This document shows positions 12,280 through 21,690 of a stretch of 64,000 bases of DNA, piece by piece. Both the position numbers and the translations under genes were made by a program. Origin of the DNA: Ectobius pallidus (taxonomy: Eukaryota > Arthropoda > Insecta > Blattodea > Ectobiidae). Below the pieces are notes generated by a model. That model did not search any database and was not told where the DNA came from. It worked only from the letters and a program-made list of their open reading frames with translations. The first letter of the stretch is position 1. Every line of letters starts with the position of its first letter. The DNA lies in the NCBI GenBank assembly GCA_964059195.1, contig CAXKWD010000005.1, forward strand, positions 90,347,882-90,411,881, written 5' to 3'.

Positions 12280-12807
12280 CTATTCAAGACCTCATTAGCA
12301 GGAATCTATAATGAGATAGGCGTACTTGTGTAAAGGAATTCTTATCACTGAAAATGGTGAGACAAGAACACAAACACCTGGACTCACTACACATGCATAA
12401 ACACACACACATCCCTGCTATGCCGGGCTGTTAGGGCCAGAAGCAAGGACAATGACATTAGTGTTATGTAATGAAACCGGTAAACTTCACAAGTTTGATT
12501 TTAAATATTCACACCTACTACGAAATAAAGTGCTTGTCTGCTATTAGTGCTGTTTTTATGTCAATAACGGCTTGAGAGCTTTTATTTGCATTAGCTCTGA
12601 TATCTTGCACAGGTCCATTCTCACTGTTTCAAATCGCACACCAAAGCCCAATAATTTAAGAGAACATATTTATTATTTTAATTACTGTATTATAAACCAC
12701 ATTATAACAACAATATAATATTATAATAGTGATAACATTAGTGTAATTTACTGCAAAATATTTCATATAAACCGTAAACATTATTAGGCCTACTAACTTA
12801 CTGCAGA
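12280..12807. other. Non-coding DNA
   Basis: No gene was seen. The 12560-12630 stretch contains an octamer ATTTGCAT within a less AT-rich patch, which is too little to call a regulatory element. Confidence 0.4.
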
Positions 12808-12870
<63 letters not shown>

Positions 12871-12890
12871 CATCATCATCATCATCATTA
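12808..12890. repeat. ATT/ATC microsatellite
   Basis: About 20 uninterrupted ATT units are followed by about seven ATC units. The isoleucine-rich reading of one strand is an artefact. Confidence 0.98.
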
Positions 12891-13879
12891 TATATGATAT
12901 TTCCAAAACAAATTTCATATACTTTTTGTTGTTAATATTCTCTGGAGGAACTAATACATTTACGCTGCCTTCCATAACCCTTATCAAGTAGGAATAAAAG
13001 AAGGAACCTTAGTGGAGTACTGTCAGAGAAATAATTTAACATGCGTTCTAAAAATTGTTTTGCTTGAGCCGATAATATTGTTCTGTTAATTTGTAAAAGC
13101 AAATATAAATTTTATTTTGAACACTACAAGGAAATTATTGTGGACTAGAATGTGGAGTAGGCCTATATATATAGTAGACTAATGTATCAATAGATAGGTC
13201 TCTTCTGTGTATATCGCATCTTTATGTTTCTAATATTTTCAGTACCTATTTAAAAGCTTCTTAGGAATCGCTGTTTCCATCGCTATTAATTAAAGTAACA
13301 ATTTATAAAGGGAATAAAATGTAAAGCATTAATTTAATTATAAATCACAGCAATAGATATATGTGGGCGATGCATTTCGGCCTAACATATGATCAACTTC
13401 AGTTGTAACAGGATAAAATAAGTTATAATGTAACTTGGTTTAAACAGAATAAAAATAATACTTAATGACAAGGACCTAAAGATGGCAAATGTTAGACCGA
13501 ACATCCTCGATAAACCTATAACTCTGCAATTCTTGTAATTATTAATTTGAATTAGGCTACCTATAATATTCTATACTTCAATCCGTTAGTAGCTATAATT
13601 TACAATATAGGCTAACGATGCAAACTAGTCGTGGGCTATACAGTTTCTAAACAATGCCAATATAAATGACATGAAAAGAAACGATAATATATGAAGGATC
13701 AGCTGGAAGCTTTTTATAGATATAGGTTAATTGTAATAGCAGTTGTTTGTGTGGTAAACATAAGACAGAATCCCTAAACAGGTGAGACAGGAAGCAACAT
13801 ATGTCAAAGTGTTTTGGGAGGTTGGAGGAACGTAATGAATTATGGGAAATCAGTCCGACAAATTGGCTTTGGGACGTTA
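12891..13879. other. AT-rich non-coding DNA
   Basis: No gene or structural repeat was recognised. Short open frames on both strands show no motif. Confidence 0.45.
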
Positions 13880-14050
13880 TCCAATAATGCAAGATTCTCC
13901 GTAGGCATCATGAACTCTCATTTGGGAGATCTTGGGTTCAAACTCCGTTTTACATTTTATGGTTTCCTCGCTTGCAAAGGCAAATGCTGGATTGGATATT
14001 TAGATGCATTGATCTTCGCCCCTTTTTCACCTGATGATTGATTTCAAGGT
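13880..14050 (+). repeat. Possible decayed tRNA-derived SINE
   Basis: A B-box-like GGGTTCAAACTCC at about 13932 is preceded by GGGAGATCTT, as in tRNA-derived SINEs. The A-box half is poorly preserved and no TSD was found, so the call is weak. Confidence 0.3.
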
Positions 14051-14329
14051 AAAATGAATGGAAACAGGTGAACATTAATATTTATAAGGTTTCCTGGTAT
14101 AAACCCACACATCCTTTTTACATATGTAGGTCTAAAGCAAAGCTCTCTTTTCGGGCCCATATTATTCAATTCCATTTTCAAAAAGACTCTGAATTAATTA
14201 ATCTAAACAATTACAAATTTAAGAAAATAATTGAATTTATTCTTATTTTTCGTTATCCTTCTTTTAAAGATTTTCTATCTGTTATTACTATAATGAATAG
14301 CTATATTTGATTGTATTTTATTTAAAATA

Positions 14330-14475
14330 CTTATTTTTTATTTAATATATTTTATGTAAATTTCTGAAAAGCCCCCAACCACGGGCGTGTGCTCATTCGA
14401 GTGGAGTCTTATGAAAAAAGTGGAAATATTCTAAACAAATCTTTTGTACGTAACTTTTATTCAAGACAATAATCC
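14330..14475 (+). repeat. LINE 3' UTR remnant with hairpin
   Basis: A CCCCCAACCACG...GTGCTCATTCGAG hairpin-like block is followed by GTCTTATGAAAAAAGTGG and a stretch ending TTTATTCAAGACAATAATCC. The same order of blocks appears at 17500-17630, so both are copies of one 3' region. No reverse transcriptase coding was recognised upstream. Confidence 0.5.
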
Positions 14476-14972
14476 ATTGCTCAACTTTCAACATTGGATT
14501 GGTCAAGAAATAGTTGTAGCAGTTAAGGGATAGCCAGTCAAAGAGGGCCAACTAGTTTCTTGGAAAGAGACAGCTGACTTTTCTTTCGTATTCAGGAGTT
14601 ATAAGAGGAATTTCCGAATAGTTGTTTTATGAAGTTGCTACTGGTTGTAGGATGCCTTCGGCATTTTTATACGGCTGGCCTATGTAAGATTACTGAAGCA
14701 TAAAATTCGTGGAATATAATAAAGCGAAATTTATGTTTATATTCTGTTATGGGTGCTGGGGTAGTTACCGAAGGCAAACTTCGGATAAAATAAAATCATC
14801 AGCTCTTGTTAACGTTGTTTTTCTTCTGCAGCATATTTCATCACAATTTTGGCATTCTGGTCTACAGCCAATTGTCTATAATTTTATTTTATTTTTATTC
14901 TTCAACCGTATTTAGTTTAGACGGCTATATATATTTTTTTCCCCCTTTCGATTAGGCCAGCTTAGGACCACG
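14476..14972. other. Non-coding DNA
   Basis: A 68-codon open frame (14709-14915) shows no recognisable motif. Nothing else was seen. Confidence 0.45.
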
Positions 14973-15170
14973 TTAAACAGTTGTCTTCTTCTTGTCTTTC
15001 CAAAACTTCTTCATTCTTTCGCAATATTGCTGTTTCCGTTCTTCCGTCCATTTATTTCCCGTTTTCTTCTTGGGTTTCTCTGGAAATTCGCCATCAAATA
15101 TTGCTTTCCTAAACTTTTCTCTGTTTGCAATATCCTCCTTTTAGATACCAAATAATTTCAAATCTTTTAT
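14973..15170 (-). pseudogene. LINE reverse transcriptase C-terminal relic
   Basis: Read on the minus strand from about 15164 to the stop at 14973-14975, one frame gives KDLKLFGI, an in-frame stop, then KEDIANREKFRKAIFDGEF, a lysine-rich stretch, KWTEERKQQYCERMKKFW and KDKKKTTV before the terminal stop. The layout 'xDLKxxGI-xxxDIANREKFRK' resembles the extreme C-terminal region of non-LTR retrotransposon polyproteins (RTE- or R1-like tails), where short basic segments follow the reverse transcriptase. The family assignment is from memory of such tails, without alignment. The 5' side is cut off exactly by a microsatellite (15171 onward). One internal stop shows it is dead. A small basic host protein exon is the alternative. 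Confidence 0.45.
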
Positions 15171-15345
15171 AATAATAATGATAATAAAAAAAAAAAAAAT
15201 AATAATAATAATAATAATAATTATTATTATTATTATTATTATTAAGTTATTATCATCATTATCATCATCAACATCATCATCAGCATTATTATTGTCAGCA
15301 TTATTATTATTAGGCCTATCATCTACATAATAATAATAATATTAT
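15171..15345. repeat. Compound AAT/ATT/ATC microsatellite
   Basis: Imperfect runs of TAA, A and AATAAT pass into ATTATT and then ATC-rich units. The array abuts the broken 5' edge of the minus-strand LINE relic. Confidence 0.95.
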
Positions 15346-15954
15346 TAATGTCCCTTATTGTCATTATTACGAATATTTAGCTCATAAATAAGTGACAAAT
15401 CCAGAAAATGGATATTGGAGTTTCAACCAATCGGAAGAGTCTTTAGGCCTAATCAAAATTTCATATTTTTTTATCACTTTTATTTTATTGCGCCTACTAG
15501 CAGAAATACGAAACCTTTTATGCTTCCACATTCAGCACAAATCATTACTGGCATGCCTGCCGACTAAATATTAACTTGAATTATTGAATATTTAATTTAG
15601 TAATGTGCATATAACTTATTAAACGACATTCAGTAAATGTGGACCTATATTTATTCCATTTAATGAGATTTTCTGAGTTGAGATTTCCCCTGGAAAATAA
15701 ACTTTTCATTAAAAGAAGTTTCACATCACAACAAAGTTTCTCATAAACACAAAAAGTAGCAGTTTTTCGGGAATATGAAAAAGTCAACATTTCGATGTAA
15801 GAGATTTTGTTTTTTCAGTGGTACTAACCATCATTTTTTAATCCGCCATTCACGAAAACCCAAAAGGACCTACCTCTACTAATCTGTAATGTGACCTAAG
15901 ATTAGAAAACAGTGTCCCATTTAGCACCACCAGGCTTAAGTCTGGCCGCTCTAA
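15346..15954. other. Non-coding DNA
   Basis: Short open frames on each strand show no recognisable domains. No repeat was seen. Confidence 0.45.
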
Positions 15955-16070
15955 AAAATAAACTTGAAGTAAATAAAAACCAATACATCAATCTCACTCT
16001 AGCACGTTACTCTTTTGACTTCAAAGTGAGACAGACATACTGGTTTTTGTTTACTTCAGGTTTGTTTCTT
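15955..16070. repeat. Short foldback element (about 44-bp stem)
   Basis: The arm at 15955-16000 (AACTTGAAGTAAATAAAAAC...) is the imperfect reverse complement of 16025-16070 (...GGTTTTTGTTTACTTCAGGT), with about 24 bp between the arms. It would fold into a long hairpin. It may be the core of a MITE whose ends were not located. Confidence 0.75.
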
Positions 16071-17479
16071 AACTCATCTCGGGTATAAATGAAACGATGG
16101 TTTTTAACTCTTGAGGCACGAGATGACGGCGAAATGGCAACATGTTGTTAACGAGACCTCTTTCTTTGAATTTGTACTCCTCCGGGAAGGCTTTAGGCTA
16201 TGAAGTGGAGGGGGGCAGTAAAGGGCAAGGAAAATAAAAATTAGAAACATCTCGCTTTGTACTGATTTGATTAAAAAGGAAGCGTAACATCAATTATTCA
16301 GAATCTTACTATTTTTCTTAAAAGAATTTAAACAGACCGAACATTTCACGAAATTCAGGACTATAGCCTAAATTCACCCTAATATTTAATTCTCGGGCTT
16401 GAATTAAATATTACTAATATTCACCGTTAAATTTTACATCTTTTCATATTTTATATGGAATAGGCCTAATAAAGGTTACAAGTCTCGCGTAGATAGCAAT
16501 GTTATTGTATTTCCTAACCTTCATAACATTGTGTAGACCTATTTTTTTTTTAACATATACCTGCACAGTCTTTCCAGATGAATTTCCCTACTTTCTGTAA
16601 TTCTATACTCTGTAACCTAAGTAGCACAGGAGGGAGTTTTCATTTCTATATTTTAAATTTATGTTGATGTTAGTCTAATGTGTTTAATTCTGTATAGAGA
16701 AAGAAAAATATAATTAGGTAGGGTATCTAGGCTTAATGGTAGGCGTAATGTGCTCCAAAATGAATATTTATTGTGAATATTGTTTTACGTTAAAAAAGTA
16801 GAGAAATGAATCATGTTCCAGTTGAATACTGTGTAGCCTACATAATGAAATGTAACTTAGACGAGATTTTATGTGTTCTAGGTTTTTTAATAAGAGTATA
16901 ATGAATTGAAAACACAAGAAATAGTTGTCTGTAAATATATGCCTGTATAATAGTCATTGACAGAAAACTGTTTAATATTTAAATATCATTGAATAAAATA
17001 ATTACGAGATTCTTTAAAACTGGTTGTAGAAAAGTTCTATTACTCTTTCTGAAAACTAAAAAACTCCAGCAAATATCACCCACACTTGTATCCAGAAAAG
17101 GGCTAGGAGTGAATTCTTTTTGTTTGCATTAGGATTGATTTCTTTAATAGTGGCAACACATCTGTAGTATCTCACTGAAACTGAGGAAGTCTATGGCACT
17201 TTCATCTGACACTGACTGGATATCCAGCATATCTCAAGGTAATATAGATTTTCTATATAGGCCTAAGCATTCACAATGATAAAGAACTGAATGAGCCGTA
17301 TCTATTTACCGGTCTGAAATGGAATTTTGAAGTTGCAGACTGGATTAAGAATATAAATTAAAATTGTTAAAAATACAGTTGATCTAACTTACAAGGTTTC
17401 TAAGAAAAAATTAAATATTTTATTTGTATTTATAAATGATTGTAATCGATTTTACTTTTATTTGTTTTTTATTTTTATT
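16071..17479. other. AT-rich non-coding DNA
   Basis: No gene or structured repeat was recognised. A GC-richer patch at about 16110-16240 has no open frame of note. Confidence 0.45.
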
Positions 17480-17640
17480 TAATGTATTTATGTCAATAAC
17501 TGAACTGCCCCGACCACGAGCATGTGCTCATTCGGGTGTCGTCTTGCTGAAAAAATAATTTGGAAACACTGTAAACAAAATATCTTTCATATGCAACATT
17601 TATTCAAAACAAATAAACCAACACTGAGTTCAAGTATAGG
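17480..17640 (+). repeat. LINE 3' UTR remnant with hairpin
   Basis: A hairpin CCCCGACCACGAGCA/TGCTCATTCGGG at about 17508-17539 is followed by GTCTTGCTGAAAAAATAATT and ATTTATTCAAAACAAATAAA. It matches the block order of 14365-14475. The hairpin is well formed, with CGAGCA pairing to TGCTC and outer CCCGA to TTCGGG. Confidence 0.55.
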
Positions 17641-18099
17641 CTAAAAACATATAACGTAAAAAGGGATAGATAAGTTATAGTGTCAAAATTCTCTCGTCTA
17701 AGACTTACTATGTCCCTCTATCTTTTCATTTTTTAGTCAATTTTGTTAGGCCTAGGGCAAGCACATGCCTATTACTAGCAGATTACAACCGTTTATTACT
17801 ACAAAATGTTCAAAATTTATCAAAAAATTTAAAATCACTTTAGTCTGGTATTTAAAGACTGATCACAATTCTTATTGTTACCCAGGCATGTTTCATCATA
17901 TAGAAAATCCATTTTGCCTTGAGACATACTTGATACTCAACCAATGTCAGGTGAAAGTGGCATAAACTTCCTCTCTATTTAATTGAGATTCTACAGTTGT
18001 GTTGCATATACCGTATTAAAAAATAAACCCTAGTAACTTATGTGTGTATTACTATGTACAAACTAAATGGAGTGGAATTTCATAATTTTGGTTTTGTAG
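17641..18099. other. Intron or 5' flank before the Lim1 exon
   Basis: AT-rich. It ends in the acceptor-like tract TTTTGGTTTTGTAG at 18086-18099. A 66-codon open frame shows no motif. Confidence 0.4.
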
Positions 18100-18316
18100 G
18101 TCGGGCCCACCCCGCCGCGCTGCACCCCGCCGCTGCTGCCAGCATGATCATCGAGTGCGCGGGCTGCGCAAAGCCCATCCTGGACAAGTTCCTGCTCAAC
18201 GTACTGGAGCGCACGTGGCATGCGGAATGTGTGCGCTGCTACGATTGCAGGGGCAACCTCACCGACAAGTGCTTCAGTCGGGAGGGCAAGCTTTTCTGCA
18301 GGAACGACTTCTTCAG
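18100..18316 (+). CDS. Lim1: LIM-homeobox exon: first LIM domain of Lim1 (LHX1/5-like)
   Basis: This exon encodes the start of a LIM-homeodomain transcription factor that acts in the nucleus and recruits partners such as LDB/Chip through its LIM zinc fingers. From the ATG at 18144 the protein reads [16 protein letters not shown], then [16 protein letters not shown], and ends [16 protein letters not shown]. The LIM zinc ligands are all present: C5, C8, H26, C29, C32, C35, C52 and D55. The [11 protein letters not shown] and [12 protein letters not shown] segments match Lim1/LHX1/LHX5 better than Lim3 or apterous. The acceptor AG is at 18098-18099 and the donor is CAG|GTAAGA after 18316, leaving phase 2. 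Upstream of the ATG the same frame reads [14 protein letters not shown], so either ATG 18144 is the start or an upstream exon supplies it. The exon is GC-rich against AT-rich flanks. No second LIM domain or homeobox exon is in the window. Confidence 0.88.
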
Positions 18317-18345
18317 GTAAGACTTTTCTTCACACTGACAAACAT

Positions 18346-18543
18346 TAGGGGAGATTGCCCCGGTACCGGTCAATAAGGTTTCCTCTCAAATGGCGACTCA
18401 AACACGGACTCTATGCGAGGAATAAAGTTCCTTTTGCTCCTGTCTACCACTTCATAACTGTTTTCTGCTGCTATATCTCGCTATTTTAGAGGAAACCTTG
18501 TTGACCGGTAACGAGGCCTAACCGGTAACGGGGCAATCTCCTA
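18346..18543. mobile_element. Tc1/mariner-like MITE with TA target sites
   Basis: The left end GGGGAGATTGCCCCGGTACC and the right end ...GGTAACGGGGCAATCTCC are inverted repeats. The homology continues inward through CCGGTCAATAAGGTTTCCTC. TA dinucleotides flank both ends (18346-18347 and 18542-18543), as in Tc1/mariner insertions. The element is about 194 bp, has no coding capacity, and starts 31 bp after the Lim1 exon end. Confidence 0.8.
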
Positions 18544-21539
18544 ACATGAAATGACGTAGGACTGTGTGTCCCTAATGAAGTAGACTTGCCTTTATTGTCA
18601 GCCGAAGAACCTGACATTTGAAATCTTCTCGACTCTGGCTGGCTTAGCAAGAAAGCCTTGTGAGCCACCAGTATTGGCTGTAACTCTATAGACAAAAAAA
18701 AAACCAATATTCATAGAAGTACATTCCTGTACTGTGGTATTTACGATTAAATATCTATTTACACTTAGCCAGTGGCACGGCCGGGAAACGAGAAAAATAT
18801 CGGTGGGAACTAATTTGACTGCCACTGTACGGCGACGGCGGGAGCACTGACTGCACTGTTACGGCCAGGCGCCGGGCGAGTATGAATAACATCACCCAAT
18901 TTCCTAGAAGAATATTTTCAGGATCGTCGGTAGAAGGGTCAGATGGTTTTGAACAATAACAGGTTACTCAAAATTGGCTACCTAATGTACTACCCACTGA
19001 GTCTAGTTATGGTAGTAGCTTAAATTTGTCCATGGTACAGCCTGTGGTGTACTGGACGTACATGTTCTATATTCACTTAAGTTACTGTAGACTTACGACT
19101 ATGTCGTCCACGCTTGAATCTTTATTTTTAACATGAAAACTGCGAACTTTATCGAAAAACCGCAAAGGGAAGATTTTTTTCCTTATTTTAAATTATATCA
19201 AGAACGGTTGTTGGATTTCGTAGCAATAAAATTTCCAATTCCAATTTATAAGAATGCACGGAAGAACGTTTCCAATAGAATCCGCGGTCATCTTCGGCAT
19301 TCACTTCTCAGAAGGCATAACCGAACAAAATCTTAACATTCCTGAACGCTGTATGTTTCCACGTGACATATTAATGGTGACCGCCAGTACACAACATTGA
19401 CATCTTTATGTGCCACATGTCTTCCAATATTGCGTCATATTTTTATTCTACTGCTTTAGAGTTAGCTTTCATATAACTTAGTATTTAAGAGTACGTTTGG
19501 TTCTATAGTATAAACTTTAAAATTGCAAGTGCATGGTAAATAGTCAATACTTTTATAGAATATGAGTAATAGGATTTTTCTTTCTCGATGTGGAGTAACT
19601 GTAGGCTACAATCCGCCAAAGAAATATCCGAGCGAGATTTGGAGAAGTTTTTAGAAGTTGATTTGTAAATTTAAATGTCTTAAAATATTCACATGTTTTC
19701 TTCAAAAACTTATTTTTTTTAAATTTTAATTGTTTTACTTATTAACTTAATTCTCTCTAGCATAAGTTCTTATGTACGTCGCTCTGGAATTTTTCTAAAG
19801 GAGTTCCAAGTCAGGGTTTGCATTTATAATGATTATTTAACGAATAATATGTAACAAATAATTAATAAAATATATTGAAATTATTCAAATTGGATTATTT
19901 GAATGGCATTTTAGATTATTACAGTAGTAGGCCAAATATTAAGAGGCATTAATGACAAGTCAATGTGGCTGTTTTCTGTGAACAATATACGATCAGTTAA
20001 TAAACATCCATTTATTCAAGTATTGTTTGCTGAAATTTAATATTGAAGACATCATGCGTAAAACATAATTACACTATTGTCATAGTTCCTAGCGAAGCAT
20101 ACTGGTAAGTATAGTTTCTTGAAATATATTACGCACGTAGGAATAGATGAATGAGCCTATTGTCGAAAGGGAGTGGGATGTTTGCTTGTCTCTCTGAAGT
20201 CATCTCCCAACTCTCAACGGTCTTCCCTTCACTGGCATTTAACCAGTGTACATTCGTGCTGGTAATGTGTTTATAATGTATAGACTGCAGGAAGTGCTTG
20301 CAATTGTTAGTAAAACTGCCAACGTCACTGAACTATGGAATACCTATCCGTAAAATATTATTACGATGATTCCTGAATAGATGTAAGCGTAATACAGTAT
20401 TTACTTTATTTCCAGAATAAAACTTAACGTACCGCAACAACGGTGACGTGTGCATAAGTCAATGCCTATTTTAGAGAGTTTCCGACTTGATTAGAATATA
20501 AAGAAAAGAGAACTGTATTTATCACTTTTGCAGGTGGAGATAAACCAAATTCTATAAATATTGAATGAATCGGATCTGTGATTGTATGATTTCATACTCA
20601 TTCTTATTGTGTTATTGGTACAAATCGAAAGAAGGGCGTATGAGCTAGACAGACCGAATGTTATTCATTTCTAAAAGCGATTGCTGTAACTGAGGACTTT
20701 ACAGCAATGCTTCATACTTTCTAAGATGACAATCTAATACGTATTATACATTTTACACAATACAGTGTTATTAACGATCGTACTAATGTGTTGAACCATC
20801 TTCATCTAGTCTAATAATTGTCCAGACAGGAAAATTCCGAACCTTAATTTCAACTATCCACAATATCGCAACGGGTGCTTCCAAAGTCAGCAGGTAGAGA
20901 AATTAAGATGATTTCTGGGGAATTCATTGTGAAAGGTTAATTCGCAGATTGTGTATGATAAATTACTTTCCAGAAAAATAACATAATTGTATTCGATTGA
21001 GGATGATATATCATGCCTCTGGGGCGTTTTCAGAGTTTGTAATGAGAACAAGAGAGGTTTTTTCTTCCCCATCATGTGCCATGGTGGAGCTGAGGCTATC
21101 TACTTAAGCGGTTTCTCCAAATTGAAAACGATCTCTTCTCAGAGAGGATTACGGCTATAATACGGCCCCCTACCACCCCTTGGCACTAGAGGGCTGAGGG
21201 TGGTTTGCTTTCAGATGAGTATAGAGAAGCTCAGTTATGCATGAGATGCGCCCGTGGGCCTTAAAACCACCCCATCACAATCCTCCCTGTACTGTAGCTT
21301 CATAGTATTTCAGAGGTTGGTGGTTTTCACTTGAAATGCTAGCCATGTTCCTCAGGGTTTTAGAGATGGGAAAGACATTGCATACACTCAGCTCCCAGCA
21401 AGAAAGTAAACTCTCTCAGTAAATGATAACAACATATAGTCGCAAAAAAATTAATTTGCCATTTTGAGAGTTTGCATTTTTTAGTAGTCTCTCTTTAGAT
21501 TCAGGCACAGTCTAAGTGAGATGCAATTTTAAACATTAT
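18544..21539. other. Probable Lim1 intron, nothing recognised
   Basis: Open frames at 18486-18825 (minus) and 19133-19336 (plus) have no recognisable domains. No exon with LIM or homeodomain residues was seen. A GC-richer block at 21090-21300 contains short inverted CCACC/GGTGG segments but no tRNA or coding signature. Confidence 0.4.
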
Positions 21540-21690
21540 AATGCGCGAGATGGAGAAGTCTGGACCCCAAGTCCCGCGGGCGTTTTTACACACAATTCAT
21601 GCGGAGACGTTCAGTTCGCAGCCTTATATTATTTAATGCCTGGGACGTTTATGGCCTCTTCCGACAAGGAGAAATAACTTCCTAATCAAA
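21540..21690. promoter_or_regulatory. Candidate non-coding regulatory block (speculative)
   Basis: A GC-richer, non-repetitive stretch contains GGGCGTTTTTACACACAATT, TTATATTATTTAATGCC and GACGTTTATGGCC, which resemble homeodomain/Hox-type sites. It lies within what is probably the intron after the Lim1 exon. This is motif reading only. Confidence 0.18.

Noticed and set aside
12793..12987. Isoleucine-rich minus-strand open frame
   Set aside because: It is the translation of an ATT microsatellite.
12808..15345. Direct repeats that might be a CRISPR array
   Set aside because: These are trinucleotide microsatellites without spacers, in a eukaryotic sequence.
18155..18376. 73-codon plus-strand open frame overlapping the Lim1 exon in another frame
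   Set aside because: It is a frame shadow of the LIM-domain exon and runs past the splice donor into the MITE.
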